From Sphingomonas folli (GTDB lineage: Bacteria > Pseudomonadota > Alphaproteobacteria > Sphingomonadales > Sphingomonadaceae), in NCBI RefSeq assembly GCF_019429525.1, contig NZ_JAHXZL010000011.1:1-64000 (forward strand): a stretch of DNA of 64,000 bases, given 5' to 3'. The notes beneath the pieces were generated by a model that saw nothing but the letters and a program-made list of their open reading frames with translations, made no database searches and was not told where the DNA came from. The position numbers and the translations under genes are program-made. Position 1 is the first letter of the stretch. Each line of letters begins with the position of its first letter. Shown one piece after another: positions 52,013 to 60,701 of this stretch.

Positions 52013-55000
52013 TCAGGCGAAAGGGTGGAGCAGGTCGGTGCGCGCGTGGCCGGCCAGACCGAAGAGCAGATCGCCGACGTCGTCGAGCAGCCCGTCGAGA
52101 CCGGCGAGCTTGTCCGAGTCCGCGTCGGGGCCGGCGTAGACCACCTTGGACGGGTCGCTCACCCCGAGCAGCGTCACCGACGTGCCGCCGCTGAGCGTCA
52201 CGTCGAGGTCCTTGACGCCGTCGCGGTTCACGTCGCTCACCCGGGTACGCAGCACGCGCAGCCCATCGTCGAGCACGATCCGATCCTCGGCCACGTCGAA
52301 GTCGGCGATCGTGTCACGGCCCTCGATCCGGCCGAGGTGGAAGCTGTCGGCGCCGGCGCCGCCCCACAGCTGATCGTTGCCCAGGCCGCCGAACAAGGCG
52401 TCGCGCCCCGCGCCGCCGCGCAGCACGTCGTTGCCGAGGCCGCCGTACAGCAGGTCGTTGCCGTCGCCGCCGTCGATCGTGTCGTTGCCGAGGCCGCCGC
52501 TCAGCCAGTCATGCCCGCCCAGGCCCGACAGCGTGTCGTTGCCGAGCCCGCCCGACAGTCGGTCCTCGCCCGCGGTGCCGGTGAGCCGGTCGGCGAAGAT
52601 CGTCCCGGTGCGCGTGATCCCGTCGGCGACCCCGGTGACGGTCACCTCCACGGTCGCGCTGCTGGTCAGCCCGGCGGCGTCGGTGACGGTGTAGCGGAAG
52701 CGGTCGGTCGCGGTCGCGCCGGGGGCGAGCGCGTCGAACGAGTCGGCGTCGGCGACGTAGCGCAGCGTCTGGCTCGCCGCGTCGAACGCGACGTGGCCCA
52801 GCGTGCCCTGCGTGTCGACCGCGGCGATCGTCGGCGTGTCGCCCGCGTCGGGGTCGCGGTCGTTGCCGAGCAGGGTCGCCCACAGGGTGGCGCTGGTCGC
52901 GTCCTCGTCGACGCGCACCGCGTCCGCGGCGGCCACGGGCGCCTCGTTGACGTCGGTCACCGCGACGGCGAAGCCGTGCTCGGTGGTGGCGCCCGCGCTG
53001 TCGGTGGCGCGCGCGACGATCGCGAGGCTCGCCGCCGCCTCGTGGTCGAGCGCGGCCGTGGTGGTGATCACGCCCGTCCGCGCGTCGACCGCGAAGCGGC
53101 CGCCGGCGTCGTCGACCAGCGCGTAGTGCAGCGTGTCGTTGGCCGTGTCGGTCGCCGACAGCGTGCCGACCACCGCGCCCGCGGGCAGGTTCTCGGCGAC
53201 GCTGGCGTGGCTGAGCGTCAGCTCGCTCGGCGCGGCGCCGACGAACAGCAGCGCCACCTGCGGGTCGTGGTCGGTCGGTCGCTCGCCCGCCGCCTGCGCG
53301 TTGAGATGGACCGAGTCATAGCCTGCACCGCCGACCAGCCCGGCGGTGACGAGGACGTTGTCGATCTGCTGCGCGTTGCCCTCGAACAGGTAGGAGTAGC
53401 GCTCCTCGCTCGGCAGCAGCGTGTTGAGGTTGGTCAGCACGCCGCCCTTGACAGGGTCGGTCAGCTGGGTCTGCGCGTCCTCGAAGTAGAAGCCGTTCCA
53501 GTCGCCCAGCACCGCGATGTTCAGCGCGGGATCGTCGGCGAGATGCGCGGTGATATAGGCCTTCACCCCCGCCGCCTGCGCGGTGCGCGCGGCGTCGCCG
53601 GCGTCGACCGCGGGCTGGTCGGCGCCCTGCAGCGGCTCGCTGCCGAGCCGCGAGGTGAGATGGACGTTGATCGCGGTCACCGTCTCGCCGGCGAAGGTAA
53701 ATTGCGCCACCAGCGGGTTGCGCGTGCCCTGGTACGCCGCGCCGGTGATCAGCTCGGCGCTGCCGTCGACGTAGCCGACGCGATCGGTGTTGTAGAAATA
53801 GCCGTTGCGGATGTTGCCGCCGGGCTCGCCCCCGGTCGAGCCGGCGACGGTCGGCGCCACCTCGACATAGGCATAGTGCAGCCCCGACTGGGCGTAGATC
53901 GCGTCGATCAGCCCCTGCGCGGTGACCGTGCCGGACAGGTCGCTGCCGCCGCCGGCGCCGTCGGCGTCCTGGATCTCCTGCACCGCGATCACGTCGGGCG
54001 CCTTGAGGTTGTAGACGATGTCGCCCGCCAGCACGTCGAACTTCTGGTCCGACGCGTCGAGGTTCTCGAGGTTGTAGGTCGCGATCGAGAGATGGTTGCT
54101 GTCGCCCGCCAGCGACGTGACCTCGCGCGCCAGCGTCACGTCCTTCGTGACGGTCACCGCCTCGGTGGCGATCACCTCATATTGGTCGAACGAGTAATTG
54201 ACCACGCCGGTGACGCCGCTGAGCTGGTCGCCGATCGTGTAGCGGGGCTGGAAGCCCGCGAAGACGCCGCTGTCGTCGTCGATCTGGATCTTCTCGGGAT
54301 TATAGTCGCCGGGCGAGATGGTGATGCCGCCGCGGTCGTTGACCCCGGTGGCGCCCTGGCCGTGCGAGGCGACCACGTCGGTCTCGCCGAAATCATTGGT
54401 GTTCGACACCGCCTGCGGCGCGTCGATCGTCACGCGCATGCCCTCGAGCGACTCCCAGAAGTCGAGCCCGTCGTGGCGCGGATCGAACTGGGTGAGCCTG
54501 TCGTCGTCGAGCACCTCGCTCGGCGGCAGCACGCCGCTTTGGCCGATCAGCACCGCGGCGGGCAGCGCGTTGCCGCTGCTCTCCACCGTCACGGTCGGGC
54601 GGGTGAGCTCGGTCAGCGTCAGCCCCTGCGCGTCGCCGGCATATTCGGTCACCGTCGCGGCGACGGACACGCCGTCGCCCACCGCGACCTCGGGTGCGGT
54701 GCTGGTGAAGACGAAGATGCCGTCCGAGGTGGCGTCGTTGCCGTCGCCGTGCGCCGACTGCAGATAGAAGCCGTTGGTGTCGATCGCGGTGACGATGCCG
54801 GTGGTGGTGACGTTCTGGCCGACATAGGCGGAGCGGTGCGCCGCGCCCTGGATCGCGCCGATGCCGAGCGCGATCGGGTCGTCGTTCGTGATCGTGCCGG
54901 TGGCGTGCGCGACGTCGACCACCACGTCGCCGGTGGTGGCACCGAGCGTCAGCGACAGCGTCTCGTTGGGCTCGCCGACGCTGTCGCCGCGGATCGGCAC

Positions 55001-55738
55001 GACGATCGTCCTGCTCGCCTCGCCCGCGGCGAAGCTGACCGTGCCCGCCAGCGCCGCCCCGGGGGCGAGGTCGTCGGCGGTGGCGGTACCGTCGAGGTGG
55101 ATCGCATAGTCGACGCTCGCGGCCAGCGCGGTGCCGCCGGCGCGGCGCACGGTGAAGACCAGCTCGGAGACACCGTCGTCGCCCTCGGCCACCTGCGCGT
55201 CGGCGACGCTGATCCGCCCGGTGCCCGTGGCGGAGAGGAAGCTCTGCCCGGCGTTGACGCTGCCGAAGCTGCTCGCCTGCCCCGCGACCCAGGCGAAGTC
55301 GGCCGGGTCGGCGCCCGATCCGCTGAGCTGGAGCGAGAGGCCGGTGGCGGGCGCCGGGTCCTCGGACACGCCGATGTCGGTGCTGGTGACGCCCGCCGCC
55401 GGGGTGCCCGCGGCGGCGGTGAAGGTCCCCTCGTAGGAGAGCAGCTGGACGACGCTGCCGTCGGGCGCGATCAGCGCGACGCCGTCGGCGCCGCCGTTCT
55501 GGATGCCCGCGCGCGCGAACGACAGCGCGCCATAGCCCGCGCCCTCGTCGTCGATCGTGCCGGTCAGCGCCAGCGTGTCATAGACCGGCGCGGCGGCGGG
55601 GGTGTTCGAGCCGTTGTAGAAGACCAGCCGATAGCCGCTGAGATCGGTGCCGGCGACGCCGGCGATCTCGATCGCCTCGCCCGCGTCGGTGCCGACATTG
55701 TCGTAGTGGAGCTCGTTGATGAAGACGTCGGCGGCCAT
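52013..55738 (-). CDS. giant RTX-type extracellular nuclease/phosphatase with lamin-tail domain
   Basis: About 1241 residues from the ATG at 55738. In order: a lamin-tail domain (VFINELHYDNVGTDAGEAIE, 1-100), Calx-beta-like repeats (about 180-290), an OB-fold-like region, an ExeM/NucH-type endonuclease-exonuclease-phosphatase domain (about 560-850: IATYNLENLD, PDVIAVQEIQD, AVLGDWNGFYFED, PTDHDPQVALL), cadherin-like repeats, a second cadherin-like segment, and C-terminal calcium-binding GGLGND repeats (about 1105-1165). There is no Sec signal; the RTX tail implies type I secretion, but no secretion genes are adjacent. Probable role: degradation of extracellular DNA to obtain phosphate, or biofilm remodelling. 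Confidence 0.87.
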   Translation of the reverse strand: MAADVFINELHYDNVGTDAGEAIEIAGVAGTDLSGYRLVFYNGSNTPAAAPVYDTLALTGTIDDEGAGYGALSFARAGIQNGGADGVALIAPDGSVVQLLSYEGTFTAAAGTPAAGVTSTDIGVSEDPAPATGLSLQLSGSGADPADFAWVAGQASSFGSVNAGQSFLSATGTGRISVADAQVAEGDDGVSELVFTVRRAGGTALAASVDYAIHLDGTATADDLAPGAALAGTVSFAAGEASRTIVVPIRGDSVGEPNETLSLTLGATTGDVVVDVAHATGTITNDDPIALGIGAIQGAAHRSAYVGQNVTTTGIVTAIDTNGFYLQSAHGDGNDATSDGIFVFTSTAPEVAVGDGVSVAATVTEYAGDAQGLTLTELTRPTVTVESSGNALPAAVLIGQSGVLPPSEVLDDDRLTQFDPRHDGLDFWESLEGMRVTIDAPQAVSNTNDFGETDVVASHGQGATGVNDRGGITISPGDYNPEKIQIDDDSGVFAGFQPRYTIGDQLSGVTGVVNYSFDQYEVIATEAVTVTKDVTLAREVTSLAGDSNHLSIATYNLENLDASDQKFDVLAGDIVYNLKAPDVIAVQEIQDADGAGGGSDLSGTVTAQGLIDAIYAQSGLHYAYVEVAPTVAGSTGGEPGGNIRNGYFYNTDRVGYVDGSAELITGAAYQGTRNPLVAQFTFAGETVTAINVHLTSRLGSEPLQGADQPAVDAGDAARTAQAAGVKAYITAHLADDPALNIAVLGDWNGFYFEDAQTQLTDPVKGGVLTNLNTLLPSEERYSYLFEGNAQQIDNVLVTAGLVGGAGYDSVHLNAQAAGERPTDHDPQVALLFVGAAPSELTLSHASVAENLPAGAVVGTLSATDTANDTLHYALVDDAGGRFAVDARTGVITTTAALDHEAAASLAIVARATDSAGATTEHGFAVAVTDVNEAPVAAADAVRVDEDATSATLWATLLGNDRDPDAGDTPTIAAVDTQGTLGHVAFDAASQTLRYVADADSFDALAPGATATDRFRYTVTDAAGLTSSATVEVTVTGVADGITRTGTIFADRLTGTAGEDRLSGGLGNDTLSGLGGHDWLSGGLGNDTIDGGDGNDLLYGGLGNDVLRGGAGRDALFGGLGNDQLWGGAGADSFHLGRIEGRDTIADFDVAEDRIVLDDGLRVLRTRVSDVNRDGVKDLDVTLSGGTSVTLLGVSDPSKVVYAGPDADSDKLAGLDGLLDDVGDLLFGLAGHARTDLLHPFA

Positions 55739-55835
55739 GATCGATCCTCCCAGCACGCCGGCGCGCCGACGTTCCCTATGCTTTCCGCGGCGTTAGGGAG
55801 GATGTGTGACAGGCGTGTGGCTGCCGTCGCGCGAC

Positions 55836-56987
55836 TCAGGGCGTCGGCGGCGGCGCCGCGCGCAGCGTGATCCGAGTCATCTCCGACGGGCGTCCCAGCC
55901 GCAGCGCGAAGCCGGGCCAGAGCGCGGTTCCGTTGCTGACGTAGAGCGTCATCGCCCCGACCTGGTAGCGGCGCGAGACGAACCCGTCGTTGCCGCGCGC
56001 CACCAGCCGGTCGAGCCCGACGATCATCCCGCCGTGGGTATGCCCGGAGAGCTGGAGCGCCACGCCCCGCGCCGCCGCGGCGCGCGCGTGGCGCGGCTGG
56101 TGATCGAGCAGCACCACCGGCACGCCCGCGGGCGCCCCCGCCAGCGCCGCGGCGAGGTCGGGCGCGGCGTGCCCGGTCTGCGCCGCGGAGGCGTCGGTCA
56201 CGCCGGCGAGCACCAGCCGCTCGCCGCCGCGCGCCAGCACCGTGTGCGCGTTGGGCAGCAGCCGCACGCCGAGCCCCGCGAGGTGGCGCATCCACGCGTC
56301 ATAGTCGAAGAAATATTCGTGGTTGCCCGGCACCGCCCAGATTCCGTCGCGGGCGCGGAGCGCGGCGAGCGGGCTCACGTCGGCGCGGCGCATCGCCACC
56401 GAGCCGTCGATGAAGTCGCCGGTGACGACGATCAGGTCGGCGCCCGCCGCGTTGGCGCGCGCCACCATCGCCTCGGCCCAGCGCGCGGGGAACAGCTTGC
56501 TGAGATGCAGGTCGCTGAGCTGGAGCAGGCGATAGCCGTCGAAGCGCGGCGGCAGCCCGGCGATCTCGACCGTCACGTCGCGCACCGGCGGCTGGCGCAT
56601 CGCGTTCGCCACGCCGACCGCGGCGAGCACCGCCGCCAGCGCGGCCGCGGCATAGCGCGCGCCGTCGGGCAGCGCCGCGCCGCGCCGCACCAGCTGCGCG
56701 GCGAGCAGCCCGAGGTCGAGCAGCAGCTGGAGCGCGAACAGCAGCACGATCGCGCCGAACGCCCAGTTGAACAGCACCACCGCCGCGCGCGGGAACTCGG
56801 GCGCGAACACCGAGCCAGACGACAGCTTGCTCCAGTAATGGAACTGCGACACGGCGAGCAGCAGCACCGCGGCGCCCCCTTTGGCCCAGAGCGGCAGCGC
56901 CAGCGGCCAGAGCGTGCGGACGACGACGTAGAGCGCGGGCGTCGCGAAGATCAGGTGGAAGATCGTGGGTCTCCTCGCCCGCCCCAA
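55836..56987 (-). CDS. membrane-anchored metallophosphoesterase
   Basis: About 383 residues. Four hydrophobic helices (ATPALYVVVRTLWPLALPLW, the WAKGGAAVLLLAVSQFHYW segment, VVLFNWAFGAIVLLFALQLL, and a fourth near AAALAAVLAAVG) precede a calcineurin-like phosphoesterase domain: LLQLSDLHLSKLF, IVVTGDFIDGS, AVPGNHEYFFDY and LSGHTHGGMIVG. YaeI/UDP-DAGP-hydrolase-like proteins have this plan. The start is uncertain. The frame stays open far upstream through the nitronate monooxygenase shadow, and TTG at 56987 is the first credible codon before TIFHLIFATPAL. Confidence 0.85.
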   Translation of the reverse strand: MGRARRPTIFHLIFATPALYVVVRTLWPLALPLWAKGGAAVLLLAVSQFHYWSKLSSGSVFAPEFPRAAVVLFNWAFGAIVLLFALQLLLDLGLLAAQLVRRGAALPDGARYAAAALAAVLAAVGVANAMRQPPVRDVTVEIAGLPPRFDGYRLLQLSDLHLSKLFPARWAEAMVARANAAGADLIVVTGDFIDGSVAMRRADVSPLAALRARDGIWAVPGNHEYFFDYDAWMRHLAGLGVRLLPNAHTVLARGGERLVLAGVTDASAAQTGHAAPDLAAALAGAPAGVPVVLLDHQPRHARAAAARGVALQLSGHTHGGMIVGLDRLVARGNDGFVSRRYQVGAMTLYVSNGTALWPGFALRLGRPSEMTRITLRAAPPPTP

Positions 56988-57034
56988 CCCGCCACGCGCG
57001 ACGACGTTGCACGCGCGGGGTCGGGGGCGTCCGC

Positions 57035-58090
57035 TCAGCCGGCGCGGCGCGCCAGCGCGTGCGCCGCCTCGTCCATCAGCGCGGCGATGATGTCCGCGAT
57101 CGGCTCTTCCCGGGTCACCATGCCGACCGACTGGCCCGCCATCACGCTGCCGTGCTCGACGTCGCCGTCGATCACCGCGCGGCGCAGCGCGCCCGCCCAG
57201 TAATGCTCGATCTGGAGCTGCGCCTCGGCCATCGCGACGCGGCCCTCGTCGAGCGAGAGCGCCACCTCGCGCTGCTTGGCGGTGAACAGCTCGCCGCCCG
57301 CGTTCCTGAGCGCGCGCACCGGGATCACCGGCAGCCGCGGGTCGAGCTGGACGCTGGCGACCGCGTCGCGCGCGCTGGCGCGGATGAAGGCCTGCTTGAA
57401 CCGCGGGTGCGCGATCGACTCGGTGGCGCAGACGAAGCGCGTGCCGAGCTGGACCCCGGCGGCACCCATGTCGAGATAGCCCGCGATCGCCTCGCCGCGG
57501 CCGATCCCGCCGGCGACGAACACGGGCAGCTGGTCGGCGATCTCCGGCAGCATCTCCTGCGCCAGCACGCTGGTCGAGACCGGGCCGATATGGCCGCCCG
57601 CCTCCATCCCCTCGATCACCAGCGCGTCGACGCCGGAGCGGATCAGCTTCTTGGCCAGCGCCAGCGTCGGCGCGAAGCAGATCACCTTGGCCCCGCCCGC
57701 CTTGATCGCCTCGAGCGAGCCCTTGGGCGGCAGGCCGCCGGCGAGCACGACATGGCCGACGCCGTGGCGCGCGCACACCGCGATCAGCTCGGTCAGCGCC
57801 GGGTGCATCGTGATCAGGTTGACGCCGAACGGCCGGTCGGTCAGCGCCCTGGTGCCGGCGATCTCGGCGTCGAGCAGCTCGGGCGTCATCGCGCCGCAGG
57901 CGATCACGCCGAAGCCGCCCGCCTCGGACATCGCCGCGACGAGGTGGCGCTCGCTCACCCAGGACATCGCGCCCGCCATGATCGCCACCTCGCTGCCGAG
58001 GAAGGCGGCGCCGCGCGCCATGCGGCGGTGGAGGCGCGCGACGCCGCTCGCGGAGTCGATGGCGGTAGCGGGGGCGAGCGTGTCGGTCAT
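57035..58090 (-). CDS. nitronate monooxygenase (2-nitropropane dioxygenase family)
   Basis: 351 residues, TIM-barrel flavoenzyme oxidising alkyl nitronates. Markers: EVAIMAGAMSWVSERHLVAA, GGFGVIACGAM, RPFGVNLITMHP, the FMN phosphate-binding part DALVIEGMEAGGHIGPVS, and IADQLPVFVAGGIGRGEAIA with GAAGVQLGTRFVCATES. The His in EAGGHIG is the catalytic base position. It lies 47 bp upstream of the metallophosphoesterase and may be co-transcribed. Related FabK-like enoyl reductases are less likely given the length and motifs. Confidence 0.88.
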   Translation of the reverse strand: MTDTLAPATAIDSASGVARLHRRMARGAAFLGSEVAIMAGAMSWVSERHLVAAMSEAGGFGVIACGAMTPELLDAEIAGTRALTDRPFGVNLITMHPALTELIAVCARHGVGHVVLAGGLPPKGSLEAIKAGGAKVICFAPTLALAKKLIRSGVDALVIEGMEAGGHIGPVSTSVLAQEMLPEIADQLPVFVAGGIGRGEAIAGYLDMGAAGVQLGTRFVCATESIAHPRFKQAFIRASARDAVASVQLDPRLPVIPVRALRNAGGELFTAKQREVALSLDEGRVAMAEAQLQIEHYWAGALRRAVIDGDVEHGSVMAGQSVGMVTREEPIADIIAALMDEAAHALARRAG

Positions 58091-58255
58091 GCCCCGCCCT
58101 AATCACACCGCGCGGCGACGGCAATCGCCCCGCGCGGGCGCCCGCCCCTCCGATTACCGCCACACCCGCTTGATTTTTCCCGGCTCCTTCCCGCGCGACC
58201 GCGCCGCGCGCGCCTAGGAAAGGCGGAGAGGTCCGGCATGAGAGAGGGAGGACGG

Positions 58256-58372
58256 ATGAGCGACGGGAAACTGTCGCGGCGGTGCCGGTTGCTGCTGCTG
58301 GCGGCGCTGGTCACGGCGAGCTGGGCGGCGCTGGCGTCCTCGGTCGCGCTGGTGCTCGGGCTGCTTCGCTGA
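58256..58372 (+). CDS. one-helix micropeptide A
   Basis: 38 residues: a basic start (SDGKLSRRCR) then a single hydrophobic helix (LLLLAALVTASWAALASSVA) ending LGLLR. GGGAGGA before the ATG is a good ribosome-binding site. A second micropeptide 112 bp downstream shares the T-A-S-W-A core and a similar length. It is probably a small inner-membrane protein. Function unknown. Confidence 0.6.
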   Translation: MSDGKLSRRCRLLLLAALVTASWAALASSVALVLGLLR

Positions 58373-58484
58373 GCGCGAGTGACCGAGCTGAACCAAAGCG
58401 GGAGAATTTCAAGAATGCGGCAGTGCGACTCGCTTTTAGCAGCGCCCTCGCGGACGTAATCTGCGCGGACAACATCGGGAGGGG

Positions 58485-58604
58485 ATGATGATGAACGGCA
58501 TGATGTCGACGCGTCGGCGTTACTCGGTGCTCGCGACGCTGACCGCGGCGAGCTGGGCCACGGTCGCCGTGGCGGCCGAGCTGGTGCTGCAGTTGGCGCG
58601 CTGA
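58485..58604 (+). CDS. one-helix micropeptide B
   Basis: 39 residues from the first of three consecutive ATG codons (ATG at 58485, GGGAGGGG ribosome-binding site). A basic segment STRRRYS is followed by VLATLTAASWATVAVAAELV and LQLAR. It is paralogous to micropeptide A (shared T-A-A-S-W-A/T-A-S-W-A core, final Leu-Arg-like end). A GC-rich hairpin follows 15 bp after the stop. Function unknown. Confidence 0.6.
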   Translation: MMMNGMMSTRRRYSVLATLTAASWATVAVAAELVLQLAR

Positions 58605-58619
58605 GCCGCGCCGTGGACG

Positions 58620-58656
58620 GGTCGGCGCGGTACCCGGGGGGGGCGCCGCGCCGACC
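58620..58656. terminator. GC-rich hairpin between convergent small genes
   Basis: An 11-bp perfect stem, GGTCGGCGCGG with CCGCGCCGACC, around a loop containing eight G residues. It lies between micropeptide B (plus) and the 88-residue protein gene (minus), placed to end transcription in both directions. No U tract follows. Confidence 0.55.
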
Positions 58657-58665
58657 GACCTTCGA

Positions 58666-58932
58666 TCAGTTGCTGTCGCTGTTGTCGTCCCCGCCATTGT
58701 CGGCGACGAGCAGCACGATGCCGGTCAGCGCGGCGAGGATGCCGATGCTGATCAGCGTGGTGGTCGGCACCGCGGCGCCGATCCGGCTGGCGTCGGCGCT
58801 GCCGCTGGCGGCGCGCGCCGAATGCGCGACCGAGAGCGAGGACGCCGGGTTGGCGGCGGGCGCGGCGACCGCGGCGGCGGGCAGCGCGAGCATCGCGGCG
58901 ACGCCCGCGACGAGGTTGATGAGACGCGACAT
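58666..58932 (-). CDS. small exported/membrane protein
   Basis: 88 residues. A signal peptide (LINLVAGVAAMLALPAAAVA) with likely cleavage after AAA or VAA is followed by a Ser/Ala-rich linker, a transmembrane helix (LISIGILAALTGIVLLVADN) and an Asp/Asn-rich tail GGDDNSDSN. This plan is common in uncharacterised sphingomonad envelope proteins. Function unknown. Confidence 0.7.
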   Translation of the reverse strand: MSRLINLVAGVAAMLALPAAAVAAPAANPASSLSVAHSARAASGSADASRIGAAVPTTTLISIGILAALTGIVLLVADNGGDDNSDSN

Positions 58933-59036
58933 GTGGTGATCTCCCTGACGGCGCCACCTCTGCGCGCGGCGCGTGCCGTCCCCTAGAACAGGCTGATGTT
59001 GCAGTCATTTGACAATTGCGGCGGGCGATGAGTCAA

Positions 59037-59200
59037 TCCTCCCCGGCACGGGGAGGGGGACCGCCGAGCGCAGCGCGGTGGTGGAGGGGGCTCTCCTCGC
59101 GGGGCACCGTCGGTTGCAGGGGCCTGCCCCGCGTTGCGCTCGCGGAAGCCCCCCTCCACCACCGCTTCGCGGCGGTCCCCTCCCCGCCATGCGGGGAGGA
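59037..59200. repeat. palindromic intergenic repeat, copy 2
   Basis: About 164 bp with the same inverted ends as the element at 50565: TCCTCCCCGGCACGGGGAGG then GGGACCGC on the left, GCGGTCCCCTCCCCGCC then GCGGGGAGGA on the right, and an inner pair GTGGTGGAGGGGGCTC and CCCCCCTCCACCAC. It lies directly downstream of the receiver-kinase gene. The longer centre (about 33 bp more than copy 1) shows the core is variable. Confidence 0.8.
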
Positions 59201-59206
59201 TGGCCT

Positions 59207-60244
59207 CTACCGGATCGCCGCGCCCAGCACCGCGCGCGTGCCGCGGTGCGCGGCGTCATAGTCGAGCGCTGCGTCGAGGCTCTGCGCCATCGCGCGGATC
59301 AGCCGCGAGCCCACGCCGGTGCCTTTCGGTCCGTCGGTGCCGATGCCGATCCCGTCATCCTCCACCACGAGGCGGAAGCGCAGCTCGCCGTCGCGCGCCA
59401 GTGCCACGCGCACCTCGCCGTCGCCCGCGGGATAAGCGTATTTGCAGGCGTTGCTCACCAGCTCGGTGACGATCACGCCGAGCGACACCGCGCGGTCGGT
59501 CGGCAGCCGCAGCGACTCGGCGGCGAGCGACAGCCGGCGCGGCGCCTCGCTGGTCGACCAGGTCGCGCCCAGCTCCTCGATCAGCTGGGCGAGATACTCG
59601 CGCATCTCGACGTGCTCGACGTCGTCGCCGGTGTAGAGCCGGCGGTGGACCTGCGCGATCGCGCTGATGCGGCGCTGCGTGTCCTCCAGCGCGGCGCGCG
59701 CGCCCGCGTCCTCCAGCGCGCTCGACTGCATCCGCACCATCGCCGAGACGAGCTGGAGCGAGTTGGCGACGCGGTGGTTCACCTCCGCCAGCAGCGCCTC
59801 CAGCCGCGCGTTGCTGGCGCGCAGCTCGGCCTCGGCGCGTGTCTTGAGCGACTCCACCTCGGCGCGCGCGAGCACCTGGCGGAAGGTGGCGTCGAGCAGG
59901 TCGAAGAAGTCGTCGCCCGGCGTCTTCACCACATAGTCGGCCGCGCCCGCGCGCAGCGCCGCAACCGCGACGCGGGTCTCCTCCGAGCCGCTGACATAGA
60001 CCACCGCGGGCGGGATGGGCAGCGCGCGCAGCCGCTCGAGCGTCTCGAGCCCGTCGATCCCGGGCATGTAATGGTCGACCGCGACCAGGTCGAACGGCTC
60101 GGCCGCGGCCGCCGCCACGCCGGCCTCGCCGCCGTCGGCGGTGGTGACATGATAGCCGCGCCGCTCGAGCGCGCGACCGACGAGACGGCGGATGCCGGCG
60201 TCGTCGTCGACGTAGAGGATGCGGGTCACCGCGGGGGCGCTCAC
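59207..60244 (-). CDS. receiver-HisKA_2 (HRXXN) hybrid histidine kinase, PakF-like
   Basis: 345 residues. N-terminal receiver domain (ILYVDDDAGIRRLV; phospho-acceptor Asp 57; Lys 107 in VVKTPG), a coiled coil, then a HisKA_2/HWE-type kinase with the HRXXN motif EVNHRVANSLQLV (His 157, Asn 161) and an ATP-binding domain (VTELVSNACKYAY, VVEDDGIGIG). This receiver-first, HRXXN architecture matches the PakF-type kinases known to feed the PhyR general stress response in Sphingomonas. It lies 7 bp after the response regulator gene, in a kinase operon. Confidence 0.88.
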   Translation of the reverse strand: MSAPAVTRILYVDDDAGIRRLVGRALERRGYHVTTADGGEAGVAAAAAEPFDLVAVDHYMPGIDGLETLERLRALPIPPAVVYVSGSEETRVAVAALRAGAADYVVKTPGDDFFDLLDATFRQVLARAEVESLKTRAEAELRASNARLEALLAEVNHRVANSLQLVSAMVRMQSSALEDAGARAALEDTQRRISAIAQVHRRLYTGDDVEHVEMREYLAQLIEELGATWSTSEAPRRLSLAAESLRLPTDRAVSLGVIVTELVSNACKYAYPAGDGEVRVALARDGELRFRLVVEDDGIGIGTDGPKGTGVGSRLIRAMAQSLDAALDYDAAHRGTRAVLGAAIR

Positions 60245-60251
60245 GGCGGGC

Positions 60252-60701
60252 TCAGTTCGCCCCGTCTATGTCGGGCACCTGGATCACCGACAGGAACAGC
60301 CCGAGCTGGCGGATCGCCTGGGCGAAGCTCTCATAGTTCACCGGCTTGGTGATGTAGACGTTGGCGCCGAGATCGTAGCAGCGCTGGATCTCGCGCGAGT
60401 CGTCGGTGGTGGTCAGCACCACCACGGGGGTGCGCTTGACCGGGCCGTCGTCGTTCTTGATCCGCGCCAGGATGTCCGTCCCGCTCATGTCGGGCAGGTT
60501 GAGGTCGAGCAGCACCAGCGCGGGGCCGTTGCGCGCCGGGCCGACGGGATCGTCGAAGATATAGGCCAGCGCGCTGGTGCCGTCGGTGAAGTGACGGATC
60601 TCGTTGAGGATGCCGGCGCGCCGGATGTTCTTCTCGATGAGGCGCGCGTGGCCCTCGTCGTCCTCGATCATGACGATGCCGACCGACTGATGCGCGTTCA
60701 T
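60252..60701 (-). CDS. single-domain response regulator (CheY/Rcp1-like)
   Basis: 149 residues forming only a receiver domain: acidic pocket Glu 13-Asp 14-Asp 15, phospho-acceptor Asp 66 in VLLDLNLPDMSG, Thr in VLTTTDD, and Lys 119 in YITKPVN. There is no output domain. The longer loop after beta-2 and the IEKNIRRAG start resemble Rcp1-type regulators paired with phytochrome-class kinases. It overlaps the CHASE3 kinase gene by 4 bp, so it is probably that kinase's partner. Confidence 0.9.
   Translation of the reverse strand: MNAHQSVGIVMIEDDEGHARLIEKNIRRAGILNEIRHFTDGTSALAYIFDDPVGPARNGPALVLLDLNLPDMSGTDILARIKNDDGPVKRTPVVVLTTTDDSREIQRCYDLGANVYITKPVNYESFAQAIRQLGLFLSVIQVPDIDGAN

Noticed and set aside
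57010..58163. Very long minus-strand frame continuing upstream of the metallophosphoesterase
   Set aside because: The upstream half is an Arg/Ala-rich antisense-type shadow of the nitronate monooxygenase gene, which has clear motifs in its own frame.
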